Assembly (NCBI GenBank): GCA_003447515.1
Contig: DLZA01000042.1
Span: forward strand, 1 to 6,592
DNA: 6,592 nucleotides
Direction: 5' to 3'
Source: Paracoccaceae bacterium
GTDB taxonomy: Bacteria > Pseudomonadota > Alphaproteobacteria > Rhodobacterales > Rhodobacteraceae
The notes under the pieces: model-generated
The model's database searches: none
Told to the model about the DNA's origin: nothing
Seen by the model: the letters and a program-made list of their open reading frames with translations, nothing else
Position numbers and translations under genes: made by a program
Shown: in pieces, positions 1-6,106 of the stretch
Numbering within the stretch: the stretch's first letter is position 1
Layout: each line of letters starts with the position of its first letter

Positions 1-755
1 GAAGCCCACGCTACCATATTACCAAAAAGTTTGTCATATCCGTCCCAGGCTAAAAAGGCGGGTGGCAACCAGTGCTCACTCATGTCAGATGTCCAACAGA
101 CCGTACGGCCTTTTCCATATACGCCGGTAACCAATAGTGGCAGGTGGCGGTGTTCTTCCGACAGAGACAAAATTATTTCTGTATCTTCTGTAGTTTTTGG
201 AATGACTTCATTCACACCCAAAAGATAAGGCCATTCACCCTCGATCCCAGCTAGTATCGGATGCTCAGGTGAATTCACAACCGGAATACACCCTTCAGGG
301 ATTTCCACTCTATCGTCGCGAGAAAGACAGTTTACTGGAAGCGCAGTTTCAACTGCAGTCTTATGCCACCTAGCCTTACCATCGATACCCTGAAAAGAAA
401 AATAACCGCCAATCATTATAAGCCCGCCGCCCTGTTCAGCCCATTTAGCAAGAAGTTTGATCCGGTTTGGCACACGGTCTCCACGCAACCAGACATCTGG
501 GTGCAACAGCAGTGTATTAGACCCAATATCAGACAAGATTATCACATCGTATTCTTTCAAATCCTCCATAGTTGTGGGAAAGTCAGTTGCCGCCTCATGA
601 GCTGGCATATGAACAACGTCATGGGCGCAGGATTTCATGCCTTTCATGAACCGTTTGCTGCCTGCGTGAAAGGTGACGCTTCCAAATTGATCGAAGCCTT
701 TAAAATGAGTGGCTGAGCTTACCCAAGTTTCACCGACAAGAAGTACTTTTTTCAT
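1..755 (-). CDS. GATase1_like (PF07090-type) cytoplasmic protein, 3' end cut by window edge
   Basis: The ATG at 755-753 opens a frame that runs off the left edge after 251 codons. The family is usually about 250-260 residues, so only the last few are missing. The start (MKKVLLVGETWV) is a beta strand of a class I glutamine-amidotransferase-like flavodoxin fold. Family-typical blocks follow: PAHEAATDFPTT (about 51-62), YDVIILSDIGSNTLLL (about 69-84) and GGGLIMIGGYFSFQG (about 109-123). At the usual nucleophile elbow the protein reads Gly-Gly-Tyr-Phe-Ser, with no Cys, so glutaminase activity is unlikely despite the family name. There is no signal peptide, so it should be cytoplasmic. A good AAGGAA ribosome site overlaps the stop of the preceding phosphotriesterase-like gene, 10 bases away, which points to translational coupling. 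The family's reaction is not established; its place beside a sugar-type ABC importer suggests a role in carbohydrate-derivative catabolism. Family assignment is fairly sure, function is not. Confidence 0.85.
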   Translation of the reverse strand, partial: MKKVLLVGETWVSSATHFKGFDQFGSVTFHAGSKRFMKGMKSCAHDVVHMPAHEAATDFPTTMEDLKEYDVIILSDIGSNTLLLHPDVWLRGDRVPNRIKLLAKWAEQGGGLIMIGGYFSFQGIDGKARWHKTAVETALPVNCLSRDDRVEIPEGCIPVVNSPEHPILAGIEGEWPYLLGVNEVIPKTTEDTEIILSLSEEHRHLPLLVTGVYGKGRTVCWTSDMSEHWLPPAFLAWDGYDKLFGNMVAWA

Positions 756-765
756 TTTTTGTTCC

Positions 766-1818
766 TTATCTATTTTTTTGTACCAGAGCATTGCGAGGAT
801 TAAGAACTATTAGCTCAGAAAGGTCAGTTTCCGTCAGCCCGTGTCGAAGCAGTCGTGGCAAAAAATGCCGTTGCACATGTGCGTAGCCGTTACCTCCATA
901 AGCGCAAAGCATCATTTTAATGAATACGTCTTGCGACAACAAAATCTGATGGCCATAGCCCGATTTAAACAGCCCAGAAATAGCGATTGCACTCTCCTCG
1001 TCACTGGGGCATTGCGCGGCTTGATCCGCGTACCAAAAATCCATGCCCAGCATGTCGTATTCCAAATAAGCGCCGCGATCTGCAAGACTTTTTTGATATG
1101 ATACATCCTTACCCGAGGGGTTCATGTGGCAAAGGATCACTCGATCAAGAGGTTGTCCACATTCAGCAACCACATTCAGCACTTCATGAGCCAGTCGAAA
1201 CCAGGCCGGCAAATGGATCATAAGTGGTAGACCAGTTTCAACTGACGCTCTTGCAGAAGCCCTTAGAACCCGCCGCTCTACTTCTGTGAAATCCGAACTG
1301 ACGCCAATCTCACCAATTAGACCAATTCGCGTAAGATCTGGGCCTATGCCATGGTTTGCTTCAACGATCAGTTCGTCTGTGATGTCTTGTTCCGTCATGG
1401 CGGATAAATAAACAGGGTGTGAAGAATGCAGGTAGTAACCTGCACCCATTACGATATTCAAACCTGTCGCTTTAGCTATTTTTATCAAAGCGTCAGGGTT
1501 GCGTCCAATCCCTTTACAGGTTGGGTCCACAACGGTTTTGCCACCTTCGTTAACAAAAAGCATGAGCTCTTTGACTGCAAGAGATTCGTCATCTAAGGAG
1601 CAATTTTGCCTATTAGCAAACGGATCGTTACGCAATTGTGATAATATTTCAGGCGTAATTGGAACATCAGAGATTGGCGAGGTAAATCCTTCTTCATTGC
1701 CACGCCACCAACAGCTGCAATCGTTTAGTATATGTTCGTGCATGAGTGTTATGCCGAGCTGATCCAACGGCACCGGACCAAGCACAGTCATAACGGTGTC
1801 TTTGAACTGGCCAGTCAT
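766..1818 (-). CDS. Phosphotriesterase-family metallohydrolase, probable lactonase
   Basis: 350 residues, a typical length for PF02126 (amidohydrolase superfamily TIM barrel). The binuclear metal site can be traced: His27 and His29 in the MHEH motif after strand 1, Glu170 in LIGEIG as the bridging ligand, His202 in MIHLP, His231 in ILCHMN and Asp297 in LLSQD. The segment GIGRNP (104-109) followed by GAGYYLHSSHP (125-135) is also typical. Glu in place of the carboxylated Lys of true organophosphate hydrolases is seen in the E. coli Php type and in several sugar-lactonase members. Hydrolysis of a sugar lactone, or of a carboxylic or phosphate ester, is therefore a better guess than organophosphate breakdown, but the substrate is inferred. 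There is no signal peptide. The ATG at 1818 has an AAGGAT ribosome site 7 bases upstream that overlaps the end of the TenA-like gene, leaving 5 bases between the genes. Family assignment is strong. Confidence 0.93.
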   Translation of the reverse strand: MTGQFKDTVMTVLGPVPLDQLGITLMHEHILNDCSCWWRGNEEGFTSPISDVPITPEILSQLRNDPFANRQNCSLDDESLAVKELMLFVNEGGKTVVDPTCKGIGRNPDALIKIAKATGLNIVMGAGYYLHSSHPVYLSAMTEQDITDELIVEANHGIGPDLTRIGLIGEIGVSSDFTEVERRVLRASARASVETGLPLMIHLPAWFRLAHEVLNVVAECGQPLDRVILCHMNPSGKDVSYQKSLADRGAYLEYDMLGMDFWYADQAAQCPSDEESAIAISGLFKSGYGHQILLSQDVFIKMMLCAYGGNGYAHVQRHFLPRLLRHGLTETDLSELIVLNPRNALVQKNR

Positions 1819-1823
1819 GACTT

Positions 1824-2465
1824 TTATCCTTTTTTAGTAGAGGTTTCATATGCCGCCGAATGAAACGCCATTTCCAAGTGTATTACACGATCAAAGATTT
1901 CTGACAGATGGTCTGCACTGGACTGCTTACCGTATACGTCTATCCGGCCTTTTAGCCAGTAAGCCTGAGCCGAAAATTCTGAGGCGGCATGTAGATCAAT
2001 CCAAGCCTTTAGATCAGGATCAGTAATTTGGCATTTCGACGCGGCACTACACCATGTCCAATACATCCATTCAGCTGCGAACATTGCTGTGACAATATCG
2101 ATGAAGCTTCCATCGCGCGATATATCCAGCATCTCGTTATCGAATGCTGTGACTGCTTTAGGCAATTTTCTTGGGATTGGTATGCTAAGTTTTCCAATAG
2201 TTTTTTCAAAATATGGAACCTGTTTGTTCGCTAAAGCGTCGAGGATGCTGATTAATGCGCGTTGGGACGCAATATCAGGTGCGCGGGCAGTGGCATAAGA
2301 AAAAATCGAAATTGCGGTTCTAACAAATGCACCCTCATAAACTAAGTAGCGATGAAAAACTGGCAAAGGCAGGCGGTCTTTCTGAATGTCAGTGACAAAA
2401 CGGTGCTTCAGCATGCGCTGCAATACTTTCTTGTTAGCAAACAATATCTGATCTGAAATCTGCAA
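1824..2465 (-). CDS. TenA/THI-4 family protein lacking the catalytic Cys (TenA_E-like)
   Basis: 213 residues, all-helical TenA fold (PF03070). It begins as TenA proteins do: a short helix, then HRFVTDI (21-27) and the block VFHRYLVYEGAFV (36-48), which aligns with the F..Y..QD..YL region of Bacillus TenA and places Glu44 at its substrate-contacting Asp. At the position of TenA Cys135 this protein has Ala131, next to Glu132, in FAAEWMYWTW. The C-terminal catalytic Glu appears kept as Glu198 in HLEMAFH. This resembles the TenA_E branch, some of whose members act on amino- or formylamino-pyrimidines in thiamine salvage. No other thiamine gene is nearby, so here it may cleave or deaminate another nitrogen-containing compound. 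The start is TTG at 2465-2463, in frame with the upstream BtpA-like gene and separated from its TAG stop by one codon. The first ATG (codon 18) would remove the first helix and lacks a good ribosome site. Confidence 0.85.
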   Translation of the reverse strand: MQISDQILFANKKVLQRMLKHRFVTDIQKDRLPLPVFHRYLVYEGAFVRTAISIFSYATARAPDIASQRALISILDALANKQVPYFEKTIGKLSIPIPRKLPKAVTAFDNEMLDISRDGSFIDIVTAMFAAEWMYWTWCSAASKCQITDPDLKAWIDLHAASEFSAQAYWLKGRIDVYGKQSSADHLSEIFDRVIHLEMAFHSAAYETSTKKG

Positions 2466-2468
2466 GTC

Positions 2469-3311
2469 CTATGTCTCCAATGCAGGGGTAGCAGCAGTTA
2501 CAAAACTGCGTACTTTCTCTGGATCAACTGGGTTCCACCATACCCCATCTTTCTTAAGTGATGACGCGACTATGACTGCGCTAGCTCTTGTCAAAATCTG
2601 CGCAATGTTATCGGCGTCGACGCCTGAACCTACTAAAACTGGAAGACTTGTAGCATCTGCGACCTCTTCAATCTCCTCCATAGTGGCGCTGTCCCCAGTA
2701 CGATGCCCCGTGGCGATCACGGCATCCACGTCAAAAAAATCTAAATCTCGAGTTAATTCACCAATACTTCTGTCGGAAGTTATAGAATGACTGCCGTGTT
2801 TGACATGGCTGTCCGCAAAAACTTTAATGCCTTCACCACGCAGTGCGGAGCGGAATCGCATCGCTTGGGCTGCGCGCCCCTCCATAAAACCCTCGTTTGC
2901 GATATATGCATTGGCCCATTGGTTGACTCGAATAAAGGCCGAGTCAGTCGCACGAGCAATAGCGAATGCTGTGATTGGCGCATTGGCGAGTACATTGATC
3001 CCTATAGGGACGTCGAAGTTTCGTTTTATTCGCTCCACAACTACTGCCATGAAAGCAGGTGTTTCAGGGCCAATATCATCAGGTTTTGAAAATGGAACAT
3101 CACCGTGATTTTCAACTATTAAACCATGCAATCCATTGTTGACCAAAAACTCAGCATCACGCAGGCAAGCGTCATAAATTTGATTCAAGCTTTCCCCCCT
3201 ATACCGTGGTGAACCGGGAAAGGGTGGGCAATGGATCATTCCAATTAGCGCCTTAGAACGCCTAAAAATCTGGTTTATAACTCCATCAGGATTTTCTGAT
3301 ATGGCTTGCAT
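2469..3311 (-). CDS. BtpA/SgcQ family TIM-barrel protein
   Basis: 280 residues, the normal size for PF03437. Family motifs occur in order: GMIHCPPFPGSP (24-35), GLIVENHGDVPF (63-74), IGINVLANA (103-111), FIRVNQW (126-132), VFADSHVKH (164-172), DAVIATGHRTG (196-206), VLVGSGVD (225-232) and ASSLKKDG (249-256). The order of strands and glycine-rich loops, ending in a phosphate-binding-like VGSG, fits a (beta/alpha)8 barrel. BtpA was named for photosystem I biogenesis in cyanobacteria, and SgcQ lies in an E. coli sugar PTS locus. Nothing photosynthetic is present here, so a metabolic role on a sugar-related compound is more likely, though the reaction is unknown. The ATG at 3311 has an AAAGGA ribosome site 9 bases upstream. 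It follows the permease gene after 50 bases, and its TAG stop is one codon from the TenA-like start in the same frame. Family call is firm. Confidence 0.93.
   Translation of the reverse strand: MQAISENPDGVINQIFRRSKALIGMIHCPPFPGSPRYRGESLNQIYDACLRDAEFLVNNGLHGLIVENHGDVPFSKPDDIGPETPAFMAVVVERIKRNFDVPIGINVLANAPITAFAIARATDSAFIRVNQWANAYIANEGFMEGRAAQAMRFRSALRGEGIKVFADSHVKHGSHSITSDRSIGELTRDLDFFDVDAVIATGHRTGDSATMEEIEEVADATSLPVLVGSGVDADNIAQILTRASAVIVASSLKKDGVWWNPVDPEKVRSFVTAATPALET
2475..2478 (-). promoter_or_regulatory. Ribosome binding site (GGAG) supporting a TTG start
   Basis: GGAG lies 9 bases before the TTG at 2465, inside the last codons of the BtpA-like gene. A second AGGA (2467-2470) is only one base from the TTG and too close to work in the usual way. 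The well-spaced GGAG and the normal TenA N-terminus that results decide for TTG. Confidence 0.6.
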
Positions 3312-3361
3312 TTTTGTTATTCCTTTGAATCGAACACCCGTGCGTATGTGAAATTAGACAA
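3312..3361 (-). other. 50-base gap between transporter and enzyme genes
   Basis: This is the only gap longer than 11 bases in the operon. It contains the ribosome site AAAGGA (3321-3326) for the BtpA-like gene. I see no convincing terminator hairpin, no paired -35/-10 boxes and no clear LacI-type palindrome. It may simply be a spacer, or it may separate two mRNA segments by processing. Confidence 0.5.
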
Positions 3362-4363
3362 TCACTTTCTTAGCCGGAAAGTAAAATTTGCTGTAAAAAT
3401 TCTTGTATTGAGCCAGATTGCAACGAGAATAATTGCTCCTGTCACGATCTGGGTAAAGAAGGGCGAAATATGCATCAGGATTAGCCCATTACCGATTACT
3501 GCAATGGTCAAAGTTCCCAGTAAAGTACCAAGAATTGACCCACGCCCGCCAAAGAGAGAAGTTCCACCTAAAACTACAGCGGCGATTACTTGAAGCTCAA
3601 ATCCTACTGCAGCGTTCGACGAACCTGAGCCAAGTCGCGCAGCAATAAGTAACCCAGCAATTGCGCAGGCAATGCCCGACAGCATGTATACTGAAGCAAT
3701 TATCCAATTTGATGACATACCCACGCGACGCGCAGCCTCAGGGTTCGATCCGACAGCGATTACTTGCCGCCCATAAATCTGCCGATTAATGACTATCGCC
3801 GCAATTGCAGTCACAAACAAGGCGATTATAGCTGGCACCGGAAATCCTATAATGCTACCCCGCCCCAATGCAAAAAAGCCTGGCACGTCATTAATCGGTA
3901 TTGAAAAGCCTTTAGTCATGTAAAGGGCAAAACCACGCAATATCGACAAACCAGCGAGTGTCACAATGAATGCTGGTATACCTTGGTAGGCAATGAACCA
4001 TCCTTGGCCTAACCCAACTGCAGCTCCTAAAAGTAGCATTGCCACCACAACAATCGGCCAAGTTACCCCATAAGAAAGCATTATGGCTGCCGAGGCGTTT
4101 ATTAAAGCGACTTGTGAGCCTACTGAAAGATCAATGCCTGCAGTAATAATTACAAATGTCATTGCCATTGCAACAATCAGAATGGGCGCTGCTTGGCGAA
4201 GAATGTTCAGCAAATTTCCAAAGCTTAAAAAGACCTCAGTGGCCACTGAGAAAAATACAATGCAAATGATGAAAAAAAAAGAAATGGATAAAAGTTGTGC
4301 GTGTTCTGTCAAGAAATCAGCGATTGCCGAACCTTCGCCACGCTCGGTATAGGGATCGGTCAT
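3362..4363 (-). CDS. Sugar-type ABC transporter permease (RbsC/FrcC family)
   Basis: 333 residues of strongly hydrophobic protein with about 8-10 membrane segments (for example about 23-46, 58-75, 102-118, 129-147, 174-192, 221-243, 257-269, 280-296 and 302-318). It belongs to BPD_transp_2 (PF02653). Key family motifs are GIDLSVGS (76-83), the cytoplasmic coupling region NPEAARRVGM (207-216), which contacts the ATPase, and LGGTSLFGGRGS (265-276). It forms the inner-membrane channel, probably as a homodimer because no second permease is present. The start ATG at 4363 overlaps the TGA stop of the ATPase gene by four bases (ATGA), and a G-rich ribosome site (GGGGGGA) lies just upstream. The family imports ribose, fructose, xylose, AI-2 and other polyols or sugars, so sequence alone does not fix the substrate. 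Confidence 0.95.
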   Translation of the reverse strand: MTDPYTERGEGSAIADFLTEHAQLLSISFFFIICIVFFSVATEVFLSFGNLLNILRQAAPILIVAMAMTFVIITAGIDLSVGSQVALINASAAIMLSYGVTWPIVVVAMLLLGAAVGLGQGWFIAYQGIPAFIVTLAGLSILRGFALYMTKGFSIPINDVPGFFALGRGSIIGFPVPAIIALFVTAIAAIVINRQIYGRQVIAVGSNPEAARRVGMSSNWIIASVYMLSGIACAIAGLLIAARLGSGSSNAAVGFELQVIAAVVLGGTSLFGGRGSILGTLLGTLTIAVIGNGLILMHISPFFTQIVTGAIILVAIWLNTRIFTANFTFRLRK

Positions 4364-5166
4364 ATATGTTCCCCCCTGCCTACTATAAGTGTCACCAGAT
4401 CTTCGAGATTTGTGTCACTAATTGAGCGTTCTGCTACTTTAGTACCCTCATACATCACCGCAACCTTGTCGCAAACTCGAAACAAATCTTGCAGTCGGTG
4501 TGTAATCAAAATTACGGAGACGCCGCGAGCTTTCAATCGCTTTATAAGCCTTAGCACGGCTTCAACTTCGGCAACTGCCAAGGCAGAAGTAGGCTCATCC
4601 ATAATCAAAACACTTGGGTTGAATGAAGCTGCTCGAGCAATGGCGATAGCTTGGCGTTGACCACCAGAAAGTTGCGCAACCTTTGCATTTAATTTGGGAA
4701 TGCGAATATCAAGATCGTTCAACATCTCGCGTGCTTTAATGCGCATACCTCGTTGGTCAAGAAATGACCAATCCGTCAGTTCTCTCCCCAAAAAAAGGTT
4801 TCCCATAACATCTATATGATCACAAAGACTTAGATCTTGAAACACCATCTCTATTGCCCGAGCGCGAGCATCGGCAGGAGTTGCAAACTGCACCATTTCG
4901 CCATCGATCAATATAGATCCCTGATCGGGGACATAGGTGCCTGAAATTACCTTTGTTAATGTTGATTTTCCTGCAGCATTGTCACCGATTAAGCCAAGAC
5001 ATTCGCCTTGAGCCACATCAAGATCTACTCCGCGGAGTGCTTCAACAGAGCCAAAAGTTTTGTGAATTCCGCGGAGCGAAATTCGTGGAATAGTTTGATC
5101 GTTGCCACCAGAGGGCATAAAGCCCCCTGATGGTTTGGAGATGTCGCCAAAAGTCGACTTGATCAT
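4360..5166 (-). CDS. Sugar ABC transporter ATP-binding protein (single-domain, FrcA-like)
   Basis: 268 residues with one complete nucleotide-binding domain: Walker A GDNAAGKST (61-69), Q-loop Gln110 in VFQD, signature LSGGQRQ (166-172), Walker B VLIMDE (186-191) and H-loop His223 in ITHR. Ribose-type ATPases are usually about 500 residues with two fused domains. This half-size form resembles FrcA and must dimerise with itself. It energises import through the adjacent permease at the inner membrane. About 25 residues before the first strand (ISLRGIHKTFG) are polar and likely disordered. The ATG at 5166 overlaps the TGA of the binding-protein gene by four bases (ATGA), with CGGAG upstream; Met17 is a possible but less well supported start. 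Regulation is presumably shared with the whole operon. Confidence 0.95.
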   Translation of the reverse strand: MIKSTFGDISKPSGGFMPSGGNDQTIPRISLRGIHKTFGSVEALRGVDLDVAQGECLGLIGDNAAGKSTLTKVISGTYVPDQGSILIDGEMVQFATPADARARAIEMVFQDLSLCDHIDVMGNLFLGRELTDWSFLDQRGMRIKAREMLNDLDIRIPKLNAKVAQLSGGQRQAIAIARAASFNPSVLIMDEPTSALAVAEVEAVLRLIKRLKARGVSVILITHRLQDLFRVCDKVAVMYEGTKVAERSISDTNLEDLVTLIVGRGEHI

Positions 5167-6095
5167 TCAAAAATGCTCCGAAAGTCGTCAACGTTTGCCT
5201 GCGTAACGATTGTAATCGGAACAGAGATAGACGTATCGACTGACCCACCTTCAGTAATGGTATTAAGCGCGTTGACAGCGGCAGCTCCCATACCAGCAGG
5301 ATCTTGTTGGATTACTGCTGCAACGTAGCCTTGATCAATACCCCGGATTGCTTGAGCAGTTAAATCCCAGCCAAATATTTTAACACTATCCTGCTTACCT
5401 TGGCTTTCAACCGCTGCAACAGCACCCAATAAAGCGGGTTCGCCTGTAGCGTAAATCGCCGTCATATCCGGGTTGGCTGTGATGAGGTTTTCAGCAGCCG
5501 TAAGAGCGATGTCTTGGACATTTCGACCGTCAACAACCCCGGCTTCAACAACACCGTTCGCGCCAGTGATCTTATCGACAAAACCGGCTTGACGAATATT
5601 TTGAATAGAAGAATTTAGTGCTCCGACCACACCAATTTTAGCTGATCCACCCATATCAGAGCCAAGGTAACTTAGAAAAAAGTCGCCCATATCTGCACCC
5701 GCTTTGGCATTATTAACGCCGACTTGTGCTGAATGTGGGCCATCTGGTAATACTGCATCCACCGCAACCACTGGAATACCAGCGTCTGTTGCTTGTTTTA
5801 CAGCGGGCATAATGCCATTCACATCAATCGCCACGATGACTATGCCGTCGACGCCCTGCTGAATATACGTCTCAATGGCACTGTTTTGAGCAGCTGGATC
5901 GTTATTAGCATTAAAGATGACCAGTTTATCGCCATTACTAGTGGCCGCACTTTCTGCGCCGCTATTCATCTGATTAAAAAATAGGGCCTGTTGGTTGATT
6001 TGTACTAGTGCAAAAGTGTCGGCAGATGCAACAGTAGCCATCAATGAAACGCCAGCTGCGGCTGACATGAGCACGTTTTTTACATTTACGATCAT
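5163..6095 (-). CDS. Periplasmic sugar-type substrate-binding protein of the ABC importer
   Basis: 310 residues, a Peripla_BP_4 (RbsB/FrcB-like) protein. A Sec signal peptide is plain: a short positive start with Lys6, a hydrophobic stretch, and cleavage after ASA at about residue 25. There is no lipobox Cys, so the mature protein should be soluble in the periplasm. Typical elements are VDGIVIVAIDVNGIMPAV followed by AGIPVVAVDA, NIRQAGF, a YATGEPALLGA block and VKIFGWD. GEPALLGA replaces the NDxxALGA of ribose-binding protein and is closer to the NEP form of fructose-type proteins, so the ligand is probably not ribose. A start at 6107 (four residues longer) is possible and overlaps the regulator's stop as TAATG. 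I prefer the ATG at 6095 because GGAG lies six bases before it. The order binding protein, ATPase, permease is continuous. The bound ligand is unknown. Confidence 0.94.
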   Translation of the reverse strand: MIVNVKNVLMSAAAGVSLMATVASADTFALVQINQQALFFNQMNSGAESAATSNGDKLVIFNANNDPAAQNSAIETYIQQGVDGIVIVAIDVNGIMPAVKQATDAGIPVVAVDAVLPDGPHSAQVGVNNAKAGADMGDFFLSYLGSDMGGSAKIGVVGALNSSIQNIRQAGFVDKITGANGVVEAGVVDGRNVQDIALTAAENLITANPDMTAIYATGEPALLGAVAAVESQGKQDSVKIFGWDLTAQAIRGIDQGYVAAVIQQDPAGMGAAAVNALNTITEGGSVDTSISVPITIVTQANVDDFRSIFE

Positions 6096-6101
6096 TATAA
6101 A

Positions 6102-6105
6102 CTCC
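6102..6105 (-). promoter_or_regulatory. Ribosome binding site (GGAG) deciding the binding-protein start
   Basis: GGAG is spaced six bases from the ATG at 6095 and is itself part of an upstream ATGGAG whose ATG (6107) overlaps the regulator's TAA. The upstream ATG lacks a Shine-Dalgarno sequence of its own, so initiation at 6095 is favoured. Confidence 0.65.
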
Positions 6106-6106
6106 A

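Noticed and set aside
31..716. Plus-strand open frames of 65 and 117 codons
   Set aside because: They are antisense to a clear, motif-bearing minus-strand GATase1_like gene and show no recognisable protein features.
766..1818. Organophosphate-degrading phosphotriesterase
   Set aside because: The bridging ligand is Glu, not carboxylated Lys, and the operon context is catabolic import. A lactonase or esterase is more likely.
1824..2465. Thiamine-salvage operon based on TenA
   Set aside because: There is no thiamine biosynthesis gene and no THI-box-like leader in view, the importer is sugar-type, and the catalytic Cys is absent.
1824..2465. Heme-oxygenase-like diiron oxidase (CADD type)
   Set aside because: The expected Glu/His/Asp ligand pattern, with a C-terminal HxxxDxxH-like motif, is not present; the region reads HLEMAFH.
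2469..3311. Photosystem I biogenesis function from the BtpA name
   Set aside because: No photosynthesis gene is in the window, and non-photosynthetic bacteria carry the family (E. coli SgcQ). The name should not be carried over as function.
3312..3361. Terminator or LacI operator in the 50-base gap
   Set aside because: Only very short imperfect stems can be drawn, there is no T-run after a stem, and no CG-centred palindrome is present.
4083..4660. Plus-strand open frames opposite the permease and ATPase genes
   Set aside because: They mirror the codon structure of well-conserved ABC genes and have no domains or sensible ribosome sites.
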